A DNA stretch of 64,000 nucleotides from Myroides sp. N17-2 (GCF_002286775.1 NZ_NSGJ01000005.1:62001-126000), one strand, 5' to 3'; counted from the first letter of the stretch, positions 31,961 through 41,721 are shown. The notes: generated by a model not told the origin, from the sequence alone. Made by a program: numbers and translations.

Positions 31961-33451
31961 ATGAAAATTAACTACAAACTACCTACTTGGGTTTTAGGTC
32001 TTATTATGACTGCCTCAGTTGTAGGATGCAATGACGACAACTCAACTGACAAAGGAGGAGAAGGCAACAAAGGCGACAAGATTGAATTAAAGAATCATTC
32101 AAAGACACCAGCATTTGTGTATGCTATGCCTGGTTTTGAAAAATTAGAAATATTCTCTCTTATCTCAAGTGAAGATAAGTTAAGTGAATCTCCTGATTTT
32201 GTCTTCGGAGGACAACCTGATGGAGCTGGGTTTATGAAAAATCCAAAAGGAGAAGGGTTTTTAATGATCACGAATCACGAGATTATGCAATCTGTATCAC
32301 GTGTGACTTTAGATAAGAATTTTAAACCTGTAAAAGGAGAATATATCGTAGATGGTATAGGAGGAATCACAAGGTTATGCTCGGCGACACTAGCTAAACC
32401 TGAAGTTCATGGATTTGGACCTGTATTTTTAACAGCAGGAGAATCTGGAGAAGAGAGTATGGTACATGCGGTAGATCCATTAGGGTCAACAGATCTTAAG
32501 TCTAATACAGATCGCGTATTGCCTGCATTAGGTAAAGCAAGTATGGAGAATGCAGTGCCGTTGCCATCAGATGTATCTAATGGAAAGACTATCATCTTAA
32601 TCGGAGAAGATCAAGGGTATAGTTCAAGTCATCAGAGTGCTGGACAGTTGATTATGTATGTAGGAAATAAAGGAGATCTTAATGGAGGTAAACTATATGC
32701 GTTAAAACGCAAGTCTGGTGGGTATACTGAAATGGATATGGAGAAAGGGAAAGAATATGATGTAGAGTTCGTAGAGATACCTGGTGCTAAAGATATGACA
32801 GGAGCACAAATCAATCAAAAGAATATGGATTTAGGTGTAATTCGCTTTTCTCGTGTAGAGGATGTGGATTATAGAAAAGGAGCAGGTAAAGGAAATGAAG
32901 TTTACTTTACAGCGACAGGTCAAGCAAGTGGTGGTAATCCTGTAAAGGGATATACAATGTGGGGACGTGTATATAAGTTGTTAATGGATAAAAACGGTAT
33001 GATGACAGGTAAGTTATCTGTTATCGCTGAGGGAGATAGTAAGCCAGGTAGAGACTTAATCAACCCAGATAACTTATGTGTAACAGAGAACTATGTATAT
33101 ATTCAAGAAGATGGTGACTCATACTACGCTGATGCGAAACATGACTCTTATATCTGGCAGTACAAAATGGCTGATGGATCATATAAACCATGGTTAAATA
33201 TGAAACACAATCGTGAAGATGCTGAATGGCAAAAGAATTACAATCAATCAGGACAATTACAGAAGTTTGGTTCTTGGGAATTCGGAGCAATGGAAGATAT
33301 CTCTGACTTAGTAGGTATTCCGAATACATTCTCAGTAAACATTCACTCTCACACTTGGCAAAAATCAGAGTTTGCTAATGCTGATAAAGCAGGAGTAAAT
33401 AAGAATAAAGAGGGAGGTCAAGTAGTGATCATCCGCAACGTAGAAAGATAG
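31961..33451 (+). CDS. PhoX-like (DUF839) lipoprotein
   Basis: 496 residues with a lipobox (IMTASVVGC|ND, Cys23), so it is membrane-anchored outside the cytoplasm. The body is a beta-propeller of the PhoX/DUF839 type: GFLMITNHEI near residue 105, GGITRLCSATL, VIRFSRVEDVDY (the R-x-E-D motif) and LINPDNLCVTENYVYIQEDG. PhoX enzymes are calcium/iron alkaline phosphatases. I did not verify every metal ligand, and many lipoprotein homologues in Bacteroidota have no proven phosphatase activity. The gene downstream, a di-haem peroxidase, is separated by a terminator. Confidence 0.85.
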   Translation: MKINYKLPTWVLGLIMTASVVGCNDDNSTDKGGEGNKGDKIELKNHSKTPAFVYAMPGFEKLEIFSLISSEDKLSESPDFVFGGQPDGAGFMKNPKGEGFLMITNHEIMQSVSRVTLDKNFKPVKGEYIVDGIGGITRLCSATLAKPEVHGFGPVFLTAGESGEESMVHAVDPLGSTDLKSNTDRVLPALGKASMENAVPLPSDVSNGKTIILIGEDQGYSSSHQSAGQLIMYVGNKGDLNGGKLYALKRKSGGYTEMDMEKGKEYDVEFVEIPGAKDMTGAQINQKNMDLGVIRFSRVEDVDYRKGAGKGNEVYFTATGQASGGNPVKGYTMWGRVYKLLMDKNGMMTGKLSVIAEGDSKPGRDLINPDNLCVTENYVYIQEDGDSYYADAKHDSYIWQYKMADGSYKPWLNMKHNREDAEWQKNYNQSGQLQKFGSWEFGAMEDISDLVGIPNTFSVNIHSHTWQKSEFANADKAGVNKNKEGGQVVIIRNVER

Positions 33452-33472
33452 ATTAGAATATAGTGTTTTGTA

Positions 33473-33515
33473 ACCTCTGGTGGTGTAGTTAATATGCTGC
33501 CGGAGGTCTTTTTTT
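33473..33515 (+). terminator. terminator/attenuator between PhoX-like and peroxidase genes
   Basis: ACCTCTGG (33473-33480) pairs with CCGGAGGT (33500-33507), and seven T follow (33509-33515). The next start codon ATG is at 33516, immediately after the last T, with no room for a separate promoter. Read-through or anti-termination would be needed to express the peroxidase from this mRNA. Confidence 0.8.
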
Positions 33516-35312
33516 ATGCCTATGAAGATTTTAAAATATATATCTGTATTTGTGTTGACCTTAAGTATATTAAGTTGTGCAAACAAAGAGAATAAATATG
33601 AAGATATAACGTATAACAACTACTTATTAACGAAAGTAGATAGTCTAGAGTCAAAAGTAGATCAATTAGTAGAATCTGTAAGTACAGCTAAAGATAGTAC
33701 ATCTGTGCGTACAGCATTTGTCAATAGCAGATTAGCTTATAAAGAGATGGAATGGGCTGTGTCATACTTTTTACCTCATACAAGTAAGGCAATTAATGGG
33801 CCTGCTTTAGATCAATTAGATTTAGATGAGAATAAATTTATCCCTGCAGAGGGATTTCAGGTGGTAGAAGAGTTTCTTTATCCGATATATGACACGACAA
33901 GTAGAGAGGATTTGTTATTAGAGGTAAAGAGGCTAAAGAGCTTTGTACATAGCATGCGAAAGAACTTTGAAGTTATTACTATTTCGGAAGTCCTAGTTTT
34001 AGAAGCTTTAAAGATGGAGGTTTTTCAGATTATAGCTTTGGGGATTACAGGATTTGATACTCCGGCGAGTAAATTGCAATTCGTAGAAGCTACAGCTAGT
34101 TTAAAAGGAGTTAAGCAGGCTCTTTTATTAAATAAAACTTGGTCTGATAAACAGGTGTTTAAGGATGTTTGTGTTTTATTAGATAAAACAATTGCTATCT
34201 GTGAGAAGAATCCAAGTAAAGATAGTTTTGACTATCTAGATATGATTACTAGTTATTTAGATCCTATTTCGACGGGTATTGTGAGTTTGCAAAGAGAGTT
34301 AGGTATTCCTTTTAATGATGGTAATCAGGTGGTTAAAGGCAGTGTGGGATCATTGTTTAATAAGGACTTGATTAATCTAAATGCTTTTATGCCAGATTCT
34401 ACTTATTATCTTACACCAGAGAAAGTAGCTTTAGGAAAGGAACTGTTTTTTGATAAAAAGCTTTCTAAGGACAGTTTTAGAAGTTGTGCTGACTGTCATC
34501 ACAAAGATAAAGGCTATACAGATGGGTTAAAAACAGCCTTAGACTTAAAGGGGAAACCACTGGTACGCAATACACCATCGTTAAACTACTCTGCTTATTA
34601 TCACGGACAGTTTTTAGATATGCGCAGTACTACTTTAGAAAGTCAGTCGTCAGATGTGATTACGAATAAAGATGAGATGCACGGAGATTTAGATCAAATA
34701 GTTGCTCATTTAAATGAATCAGATACATATAAAAAACAATTTAAAGCAGTATTTAAAACAGATAAAGACATCGAGGTATGGCAATTAGAAAATGCCTTAG
34801 CCACGTTTATTCGTTCGCTATCTGTTTTTAATTCTCGTTTTGATCAATATATGCGAGGAGATAAGAAAGCAATGACAGCGCAGGAAAAGAATGGTTTTAA
34901 TCTATTCGTAGGTAAGGCGCAGTGTGCTACTTGCCACTTTATGCCTCTGTTTAATGGTACAGTGCCTCCATATTTTACCAATTCAGAGCAAGAGGTATTA
35001 GGCGTTCCTGCTAATAAAGAAGGAACAGTGTTAGATGGAGACTTAGGACGATATGTTTATAATACAGATCTTCCACAATTAAGGCATTCCTTTAAAACGA
35101 CAACTGTTAGGAATATAGGAGAGAGTGGTCCTTATATGCATAATGGTGTTTATACAACATTAGAAGAGGTAATGGATTTTTATAATAAAGGAGGAGGACT
35201 AGGTTTAGGACTTGATGTAGAAAGTCAAACACTACCTGAGGATAAACTAAATCTGTCAGAACAAGAGATTAAGGATATTATAGTATTTATGAAAGCTCTT
35301 AGCGATAAGTAA
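33516..35312 (+). CDS. di-haem cytochrome c peroxidase lipoprotein with imelysin-like N-terminus
   Basis: 598 residues. Lipobox LSILSC near residue 21 anchors it. Residues about 30-290 are helical and resemble an imelysin-like domain (INGPALDQLD, FIPAEGFQVVEEFLYPIYD). Residues 300-598 are a MauG/CcpA-type peroxidase with two c-haem sites, CADCH at 324-328 and CATCH at 470-474. Such proteins reduce peroxide in the periplasm; the imelysin-like part suggests iron or haem handling. The ATG follows the T-run of the preceding terminator; M3 (33522) is an alternative start. Confidence 0.9.
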   Translation: MPMKILKYISVFVLTLSILSCANKENKYEDITYNNYLLTKVDSLESKVDQLVESVSTAKDSTSVRTAFVNSRLAYKEMEWAVSYFLPHTSKAINGPALDQLDLDENKFIPAEGFQVVEEFLYPIYDTTSREDLLLEVKRLKSFVHSMRKNFEVITISEVLVLEALKMEVFQIIALGITGFDTPASKLQFVEATASLKGVKQALLLNKTWSDKQVFKDVCVLLDKTIAICEKNPSKDSFDYLDMITSYLDPISTGIVSLQRELGIPFNDGNQVVKGSVGSLFNKDLINLNAFMPDSTYYLTPEKVALGKELFFDKKLSKDSFRSCADCHHKDKGYTDGLKTALDLKGKPLVRNTPSLNYSAYYHGQFLDMRSTTLESQSSDVITNKDEMHGDLDQIVAHLNESDTYKKQFKAVFKTDKDIEVWQLENALATFIRSLSVFNSRFDQYMRGDKKAMTAQEKNGFNLFVGKAQCATCHFMPLFNGTVPPYFTNSEQEVLGVPANKEGTVLDGDLGRYVYNTDLPQLRHSFKTTTVRNIGESGPYMHNGVYTTLEEVMDFYNKGGGLGLGLDVESQTLPEDKLNLSEQEIKDIIVFMKALSDK

Positions 35313-35329
35313 GTGTTGATAATTTTGGT

Positions 35330-35369
35330 AAAACAAGGTCATAGTATTCAGTTGCTATGGCCTTGTTTT
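35330..35369 (+). terminator. Rho-independent terminator
   Basis: AAAACAAGG and CATAG pair with CTATG and CCTTGTTTT around a ten-base loop, just after the peroxidase. Confidence 0.85.
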
Positions 35370-35445
35370 GTCTATTAATCTAATCTTAGTTTTAGTATTT
35401 TGATAATGACTATTTATTTTCTATTTTTATTCTAAAAAACAGAAA

Positions 35446-36531
35446 ATGGAAATTATTAAGAATATATTTAACAAAAAGCAACTAGAGTTAGATTCTAGTT
35501 ATGAAATGTTTTGGGATTGGTTTAGGTGTAACAGTATTGTTTTGGCAGAAGTAGTACATCAACATAATCGAATAGAAGAAGACTTTTTAGATATAGTACT
35601 TCCGAAATTAAGAGAGATAAATGAGGATTTTACAATCTTAGTAGGAGTTAATGAATTAGAAGAAGCTGAGATGATCATTACTCCAGATGGACAGACAAAG
35701 AGTATCCCTTATGTAGAAGAACTGATTGCTAAAGCCCCTAAGCTAGAGGGTTGGAATTTTATAGGTTGTAAACCGGGTACATTAAATGGAGGAATTGAGA
35801 TGAACGGTTTTATTCTAAATGAAGATACTGTATCCTTTGTTCCTGTTCATTTTGAAGAGTATCCAGATTATATTTACTTGCGTTTTGTAGTAGATGGATT
35901 TACTCTTGAAAAGGAAGATGAAATAGGTAATGCAATGTATATTTTCTTAGACAATTACATCGGTGAGTTAGCAACGATGACTTTGGTGGATGATATACAA
36001 GTTTGTGGTAACGATGATATAGAAGGAGATTTAATTCCCATTAGTAAACTTACAGGATATTTAAAGTTTAGAGAAGCTGAATTCGTAGAGAAATATGATG
36101 GTGTACTGCATAATAGTGAACAAGATAGCTTTGGTATATTACAAGGAGGAGAGGGAGAATCGCGTGTTATTATAGTAGTGAACAAGACCTTTTTAAATTG
36201 GGAACGAAAAATGTCCTATCCGTGGACAGTAATGGTAGTCTTAAAATATGAAGGTAGAGGAGATGGGCTACCAACAAGGGAAGGTCTGTCAAAATTAGAA
36301 GAGATAGAAGATCTATTAGTAGAAACAGGCACAGTGTATAATGTAGGGAGAAAGACAGGAGAAAATAAGCGAGTATTATATCTAGCAACTAAGGATTTTC
36401 GCAAGGCTTCTAAAGAAGTAAATGCTGTGCTAGACTTATTTAGTGATGAGGTAGAGGTAGAGTATTTTGTTTATAAGGATAAATATTGGAAGCATTTAGA
36501 AACATATATAAATGTAGTTAATAATAGTTGA
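35446..36531 (+). CDS. DUF695 domain protein, first of two tandem paralogues
   Basis: 361 residues, acidic, no signal peptide. The C-terminal DUF695-like region is marked by FLNWERKMSYPWTVMVVLKY with GLPTREGLSKLEEIEDLL (residues about 250-285), and KDKYWKHLETY at the end. The N-terminal 230 residues include YPDYIYLRFVVDGF and GNAMYIFLDNYIGE, shared with the next gene. Family members are suspected immunity or regulatory proteins; no catalytic motif is visible. It is followed by a close paralogue after 145 bases without a terminator. Confidence 0.8.
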   Translation: MEIIKNIFNKKQLELDSSYEMFWDWFRCNSIVLAEVVHQHNRIEEDFLDIVLPKLREINEDFTILVGVNELEEAEMIITPDGQTKSIPYVEELIAKAPKLEGWNFIGCKPGTLNGGIEMNGFILNEDTVSFVPVHFEEYPDYIYLRFVVDGFTLEKEDEIGNAMYIFLDNYIGELATMTLVDDIQVCGNDDIEGDLIPISKLTGYLKFREAEFVEKYDGVLHNSEQDSFGILQGGEGESRVIIVVNKTFLNWERKMSYPWTVMVVLKYEGRGDGLPTREGLSKLEEIEDLLVETGTVYNVGRKTGENKRVLYLATKDFRKASKEVNAVLDLFSDEVEVEYFVYKDKYWKHLETYINVVNNS

Positions 36532-36675
36532 TATAAGGGTAGTTGTAAACTTTTAAGTACTGAATCTTCAAAACCTAATAGGAGACAAGGTTGATTTGTA
36601 ATAGCTGTTTTTTATTTATCTAAAAAGGTGTATTTTTAACCGATAATCCACTATATAGGATTAATAGAAAGTAAT

Positions 36676-37776
36676 ATGAGTTTTTTAAAAAAGATATTTG
36701 GGAAAGAGGTTAAAGAGTCTGCAGTAGTGGAGTTAGATACTCAATATAAGAATTTTTGGAAGTGGTTTGTAGAGCAGGAAGCGGTATTCTTAGAAGTAAT
36801 AAAGAATAACGATGGGGTGGTTGAGAAGTTTATTGATGTTGTTGGCCCTCGATTAAAAGAGATAAATCCTAACTTTAATATGCTAACTGGAATGAGTAAG
36901 GATGGAGTGGGAGAATTAATTATCACACCTGATGGCGCATTAAAAGCACTGCCTTTTGTCGATGATTTAGTGGCTGTGGCGCCAAACTTAGCACATTGGA
37001 GATTTATTAGTTGTAAGCCTAGTATGAAAGGGATAGGGCTAGATATGAATGGCTTTCTGTTAGATGAAAATACGATTTCGTTTATTCCTATTTATGACAA
37101 GGAGTATCCTGATTATATCCATTTGCGCTTTATTGTTAAAGAGTGTACGCCTGAAAATGAGAGTGATATTGGTAATGCACTTTATTTGTTCTTAGATAAT
37201 TATCTAGGAGAAGAAAAGACAATGACGATGATCGATTACTTAGAGGTAAAGGGTGAGGAAGATATTGAAGGAGACGTTATTTCGGTGACTAAGTTAAGCG
37301 ATTATTTAAGTTATAGAGAGGCTGAATTTGTAGAAAAATATGATAGTATTATCCGTATAAATGAAGCAGATGAATATTCTATATTAGAGAGTAATGGTGA
37401 TAATGGACGCCTGATAGTAGTGGTAAATACAACGTTTCTCAATTGGGATCAAAAGATGTCTTATCCTTGGGTAGTTAAAATGTCTATAGGATATGAGGGA
37501 AATGAGGATGGTATGCCTTCAACGAATGATTTGTCTATGATGGATGAGATAGAGGATTTGTTGCTAGAGACGGACTTGCTTAACAGTGTGGCTAGAGAGA
37601 CAGGAGCTAATGAGCGTACTTTATTCTTTGCGACTAAAGATTATAGAAATGCTTCAAGAGAGGTGTTAAAGACGATTAGTCTGTTTACAGATAAATTTGA
37701 TATAGATTATACGATTTATAGAGATAAATACTGGATGGGATTAGAGGTTTATACGAATGCTATTAATAGAGGGTAG
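36676..37776 (+). CDS. DUF695 domain protein, second tandem paralogue
   Basis: 366 residues. It aligns with the preceding protein end to end, roughly half identical by eye: YPDYIHLRFIVKEC, GNALYLFLDNYLGE, FLNWDQKMSYPWVVKMSIGY, RDKYWMGLEVYTN. The N-terminus begins MSFLKKIFGKEVKES against MEIIKNIFNKKQLEL, so the duplication includes the start. Tandem copies of acidic immunity-type genes that diverge are typical where several related toxins are met; that link is inference. Ends at a very strong terminator. Confidence 0.8.
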   Translation: MSFLKKIFGKEVKESAVVELDTQYKNFWKWFVEQEAVFLEVIKNNDGVVEKFIDVVGPRLKEINPNFNMLTGMSKDGVGELIITPDGALKALPFVDDLVAVAPNLAHWRFISCKPSMKGIGLDMNGFLLDENTISFIPIYDKEYPDYIHLRFIVKECTPENESDIGNALYLFLDNYLGEEKTMTMIDYLEVKGEEDIEGDVISVTKLSDYLSYREAEFVEKYDSIIRINEADEYSILESNGDNGRLIVVVNTTFLNWDQKMSYPWVVKMSIGYEGNEDGMPSTNDLSMMDEIEDLLLETDLLNSVARETGANERTLFFATKDYRNASREVLKTISLFTDKFDIDYTIYRDKYWMGLEVYTNAINRG

Positions 37777-37819
37777 GTATACAATATCTTAACCTAATTA
37801 AATAAGAGATGTGATAAGG

Positions 37820-37878
37820 CAAAAGAGTTACTTATATATATGAGATAGTACATATATAAGTAACTCTTTTGTTTTTTT
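37820..37878 (+). terminator. very long Rho-independent terminator
   Basis: CAAAAGAGTTACTTATATA pairs with its exact reverse complement, about 20 base pairs in total, followed by a T-run. Confidence 0.92.
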
Positions 37879-38030
37879 ATGTTTATCTGTTTAGTAATGA
37901 GTAATATTAGCGATACAAGTGAAATCGAATGTTACAACTTAAGATTCTAAGGATATTAAAAAATGTGTTAAAACAACTAGAAAACTTAAAAACACAAGAG
38001 GGTGAAATATGAAAGTTTAAATAGTTATCC

Positions 38031-38038
38031 TATATTTG
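38031..38038 (+). promoter_or_regulatory. -7 promoter box of yaaA
   Basis: TATATTTG fits TAnnTTTG, 19 bases before the ATG at 38058. Confidence 0.45.
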
Positions 38039-38057
38039 GGATGCTAAAAAAGATACT

Positions 38058-38825
38058 ATGAAAATTTTAATATCACCTGCTAAGAGCTTAGATTATGCTA
38101 CAGCGGTGCCAGTGGATAAGACTACAAAACCTGCTTTTGTAAAAGAGTCAAAAATGATTAATGAGGTATTACAGTCTAAAACACCGATGGATTTAGAAGC
38201 TTTAATGAAGATTTCTAATAATCTAGCAGAGTTAAACTGGAAGAGAAATCAAGAGAGAACTTTCGCAAAGAAAGAGGGAAGAGAGAGTGATTTTAGACAA
38301 GCGATATTTGCCTTTAATGGTGATGTATACACAGGTCTAGATGCTTATAGTTTGACTCCAGAGAAGATAGATGTATTACAAAATAAGTTGAGAATATTAT
38401 CAGGTCTTTATGGCCTTTTAAAACCTTTAGATGAAATAGAGCCTTACCGCTTAGAAATGGGGACTAAAATGAGTATCGGTGACAAAGCAAACCTATATGA
38501 GTTTTGGAAACCGATCTTAGTAGAGGCTTTAAATAAAGAGATGAGACAAGATGAGCTATTAGTTAATCTTGCTAGTAATGAGTATTTCAGTTCGATAGAT
38601 AAAAAAGCGATAAAGGGAATATTAGTTACACCAGACTTTAAAGAATTAAGGGATGGTAAGTTAAAGACAATTAGTTTTTATGCCAAGAAAGCGAGAGGAC
38701 TGATGGTGCGTTATATCATAGATAATGATATAAATGACATCGATGGTCTTAAAAAGTTTAATGTAGATGGGTATGCTTGGAGTGAAGGAGATTCTAAAGG
38801 GAATAATTTAGTGTTTACAAGATAA
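38058..38825 (+). CDS. yaaA: peroxide stress protein YaaA (DUF328)
   Basis: 255 residues, standard length. Signatures: MKILISPAKSLDYAT at the N-terminus, FAFNGDVYTGLDAYSL around residue 90, LRILSGLYGLLKPLDEIEPYRLEMG in the middle and LLVNLASNEYFSSI late. In E. coli YaaA lowers free iron and limits DNA damage under hydrogen peroxide and binds DNA. It is followed after 27 bases by hutH on the same strand, probably one mRNA. Confidence 0.95.
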   Translation: MKILISPAKSLDYATAVPVDKTTKPAFVKESKMINEVLQSKTPMDLEALMKISNNLAELNWKRNQERTFAKKEGRESDFRQAIFAFNGDVYTGLDAYSLTPEKIDVLQNKLRILSGLYGLLKPLDEIEPYRLEMGTKMSIGDKANLYEFWKPILVEALNKEMRQDELLVNLASNEYFSSIDKKAIKGILVTPDFKELRDGKLKTISFYAKKARGLMVRYIIDNDINDIDGLKKFNVDGYAWSEGDSKGNNLVFTR

Positions 38826-38851
38826 AATTTATACACCACCAAAATAAAAAT

Positions 38852-40354
38852 ATGGAAACAGTACATTATATTTCTTCTGATGTGTTTACGATTGATAAAC
38901 TACAAGAGATAATCACACAGGGAAAAAAAATACAATTATCTGAAGAGGCGAGAGCGAATATCGTTAACTGCCGTATGTATTTAGATGATAAGATGGAAAA
39001 ACAGGCAGATCCTATTTATGGGATTAATACAGGTTTTGGCTCGCTGTGTAATGTGAAGATAGACAATGATAATTTGTCTCAGTTACAAGAAAATCTAATG
39101 ATGTCACACGCATGTGGAACAGGAGAGATAGTTCCTGAGGAGATCGTTAAGATTATGTTGTTATTAAAAGTTAAATCATTGAGTTATGGTAATTCTGGTG
39201 TACAATTAGAGACTGTAGAGCGCTTAATGGACTTCTTTAATAATGATATATTACCTGTAGTCTATAATCAAGGTTCTTTAGGAGCTTCAGGAGATTTGTC
39301 ACCATTAGCACACTTAACATTGCCATTAATCGGTATGGGAGAGGTGTTCTACGATGGTTTTAGACAGCCTGCTAGCAAGGTTCTTGCTAATCATAATTGG
39401 GAGCCGATTAAGCTTAAATCTAAAGAGGGATTAGCCTTGTTAAACGGAACACAGTTTATGAGTGCTTATGGATGTTATATCTTGTTAAAATCAAAGAAAC
39501 TATCTTACTTAGCTGATGTTATCGGTGCTATCTCTTTAGAGGGATTTGACGGTAGAATAGAGCCATTTAATGAGTTGATTCACTATGTAAGACCTCACAA
39601 AGGACAGATAGAAACTGCTCAATTCTTTAATGAGATATTAGAAGATTCGGAATTAATTAATCGCCCTAAAGAGCATGTACAAGATCCATACTCATTTAGA
39701 TGTATTCCTCAAGTACACGGAGCGTCTAAAGATGCAATAGATTATGTAAATCGCGTATTTAAGACAGAGATTAACTCTGTAACAGATAACCCAAATATCT
39801 TCTATAAAGACGATATTATTGTGTCAGGAGGTAACTTCCACGGACAACCACTAGCATTGGCATTAGACTTCTTAGCAATAGCTCTAGCAGAATTAGGAAG
39901 CATCTCTGAGCGTCGTACTTATCAGTTGATTTCTGGATTAAGAGGATTACCACATTTCTTGGTATCAAACCCAGGATTAAACTCAGGGTTTATGATTCCG
40001 CAGTATACAGCTGCAAGTATCGTAAGTCAGAATAAACAATTAGCAACTCCAGCAAGTGTAGATAGTATAGTGTCTAGTAATGGACAGGAAGATCATGTGA
40101 GTATGGGGGCTAATGGAGCAACTAAAGCTCTGCGTATAGTAGATAATCTAGAGCGTATATTAGCAATCGAATTAATGAATGCGGCTCAAGCTTTAGAGTT
40201 TAGAAGACCTGCTAAATCAAGTGAATTCATAGAATCTTTCTTAAAAATATACAGAGAAGAAGTTTCATTTGTAGATGTAGATAGAATTCTTCACTATGAC
40301 ATAGAAAAATCAATAGCATTCTTAAATTCGTTTCAAATAGAAACAGAAGCTTAG
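38852..40354 (+). CDS. hutH: histidine ammonia-lyase
   Basis: 500 residues. Removes ammonia from histidine to give urocanate (EC 4.3.1.3). The MIO cofactor forms from Ala-Ser-Gly at 145-147 in GSLGASGDLSPLAHL. IYGINTGFGSLC holds the catalytic Tyr (Y56) and LQENLMMSHACGTGE the selectivity pair S-H. LNGTQFMSAYG follows. No other hut genes adjoin it, so a related aromatic ammonia-lyase is not excluded, although the Ser-His pair favours histidine. Ends at a terminator. Confidence 0.9.
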   Translation: METVHYISSDVFTIDKLQEIITQGKKIQLSEEARANIVNCRMYLDDKMEKQADPIYGINTGFGSLCNVKIDNDNLSQLQENLMMSHACGTGEIVPEEIVKIMLLLKVKSLSYGNSGVQLETVERLMDFFNNDILPVVYNQGSLGASGDLSPLAHLTLPLIGMGEVFYDGFRQPASKVLANHNWEPIKLKSKEGLALLNGTQFMSAYGCYILLKSKKLSYLADVIGAISLEGFDGRIEPFNELIHYVRPHKGQIETAQFFNEILEDSELINRPKEHVQDPYSFRCIPQVHGASKDAIDYVNRVFKTEINSVTDNPNIFYKDDIIVSGGNFHGQPLALALDFLAIALAELGSISERRTYQLISGLRGLPHFLVSNPGLNSGFMIPQYTAASIVSQNKQLATPASVDSIVSSNGQEDHVSMGANGATKALRIVDNLERILAIELMNAAQALEFRRPAKSSEFIESFLKIYREEVSFVDVDRILHYDIEKSIAFLNSFQIETEA

Positions 40355-40383
40355 GAATTGTAATTTCACACAAATATTATATT

Positions 40384-40422
40384 AAACTGCATCTTTCTTT
40401 TAAAAAAAGGTGCAGTTTTTTT
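40384..40422 (+). terminator. Rho-independent terminator
   Basis: AAACTGCA / TGCAGTTT stem and T-run after hutH. Confidence 0.8.
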
Positions 40423-40432
40423 AATATATTGC

Positions 40433-40440
40433 TATATTTG
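40433..40440 (+). promoter_or_regulatory. -7 promoter box
   Basis: TATATTTG fits TAnnTTTG, 25 bases before the TTG start at 40466, and directly after the hutH terminator. Confidence 0.5.
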
Positions 40441-40465
40441 TATACGTTTATAAAAATGACTATAA

Positions 40466-41704
40466 TTGGCTAACATTAATAAACTTAAAATACTTAACGA
40501 CCCTATTTATGGGTTTATTTCTATACCAAACTCATTGGTATATGATCTAATAGAGCATCCTTATTTTCAACGATTGAGAAGAATCTCTCAAATGGGGGTA
40601 TCCTATCTAGTTTACCCTGGTGCTCATCACACAAGATTTCATCATGCTTTAGGCTGTATGCACTTGATGCAAAAAGCGGTACAAGTTTTGCGGTTTAAGA
40701 ATGTATCTATATCAGAAGAAGAAGAGAATGCGCTATATGTGGCTATCTTATTACACGATATAGGACATGGTCCGTTCTCACATGCAATGGAAGAAAGCAT
40801 TGTAGAAGGAGTACATCATGAGGAGATTTCGATTCTATTTATGAATCGTTTAAATCGAGAATTTGAAGGGAAGTTAGATTTAGCAATTAAAATATTCAGA
40901 GGAGAATACCACCGTAAGTTTATGTTGCAATTGATCTCAGGTCAGTTGGATATGGATCGTATGGATTATCTTAAGAGAGATAGCTTTTACAGTGGTGTAG
41001 CAGAGGGAAATATTAATTCTGAGCGCTTAATCCAGATGTTGAATGTGGTTAATGATGAGTTAGTCATAGAGAAAAAAGGGATTTATTCTGTAGAGATGTT
41101 TTTAATCGCTAGACGATTGATGTATTGGCAAGCCTATCTTCATAAAACAAGTGTGTGTGCAGAACTAATACTAGTGAGAGTATTGAAAAGAGCAAAAGAA
41201 TTGACACATAAGGGAGTTGAGTTATGGTGTAGTGAGTCGTTACAATTCTTTTTGAAAAGTCAGATAAATGAAGAGGATTTTGATCAAGTAGGACTAGAGA
41301 AGTTCGCGTTATTAGATGATTCTGATATTTTAGGAGCGTTAAAATCTTGGCAATTCCATAGTGATTTTATTTTGTCTGAATTGAGCAAAATGATTATCAA
41401 TAGGGATTTATTGCGCATAGAATTTGTCTCTGATAAAGAAGAAACGAAGTTAAAATTAAATAATATGCTTGAAAAAGTGTCTAAGAAATATTCACTTTCT
41501 ATTGAAGCAACTAAATACTTTGTGTTTAAGGGTAAAATGGAAAATCAAGCGTATAGCAAAGATAAAGAGCCTATTATGATACTTAAAAAAGATGGTACAA
41601 CGAAAGATGTGTTATCTGTATCTGATGAACTTAATCTAAAATCATTAACGAAATTGATAACAAAGTATTTTGTTTGTTATCCAAAAAACGTTTTAGAAAG
41701 TTAA
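40466..41704 (+). CDS. HD-domain phosphohydrolase (dNTPase/SAMHD1-like)
   Basis: 412 residues with a TTG start; no ATG is in frame nearby and MxxxNKLKILNDPIYGFI is the expected N-terminus. Metal ligands: H in FHHALGCMHLM, the HD pair in AILLHDIGHGPFSHAME and the final D in LDMDRMDYLKRDSFY. Related enzymes are dNTP triphosphohydrolases. It heads the lipid A block 31 bases upstream of lpxD, an arrangement common in Flavobacteriia. The substrate is not known. Confidence 0.93.
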   Translation: MANINKLKILNDPIYGFISIPNSLVYDLIEHPYFQRLRRISQMGVSYLVYPGAHHTRFHHALGCMHLMQKAVQVLRFKNVSISEEEENALYVAILLHDIGHGPFSHAMEESIVEGVHHEEISILFMNRLNREFEGKLDLAIKIFRGEYHRKFMLQLISGQLDMDRMDYLKRDSFYSGVAEGNINSERLIQMLNVVNDELVIEKKGIYSVEMFLIARRLMYWQAYLHKTSVCAELILVRVLKRAKELTHKGVELWCSESLQFFLKSQINEEDFDQVGLEKFALLDDSDILGALKSWQFHSDFILSELSKMIINRDLLRIEFVSDKEETKLKLNNMLEKVSKKYSLSIEATKYFVFKGKMENQAYSKDKEPIMILKKDGTTKDVLSVSDELNLKSLTKLITKYFVCYPKNVLES

Positions 41705-41721
41705 ATTTCAATTATATTTTA

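Noticed and set aside
33473..33515. Treating the PhoX-like and peroxidase genes as a plain operon
   Set aside because: A convincing terminator lies between them, so simple co-transcription is not assured.
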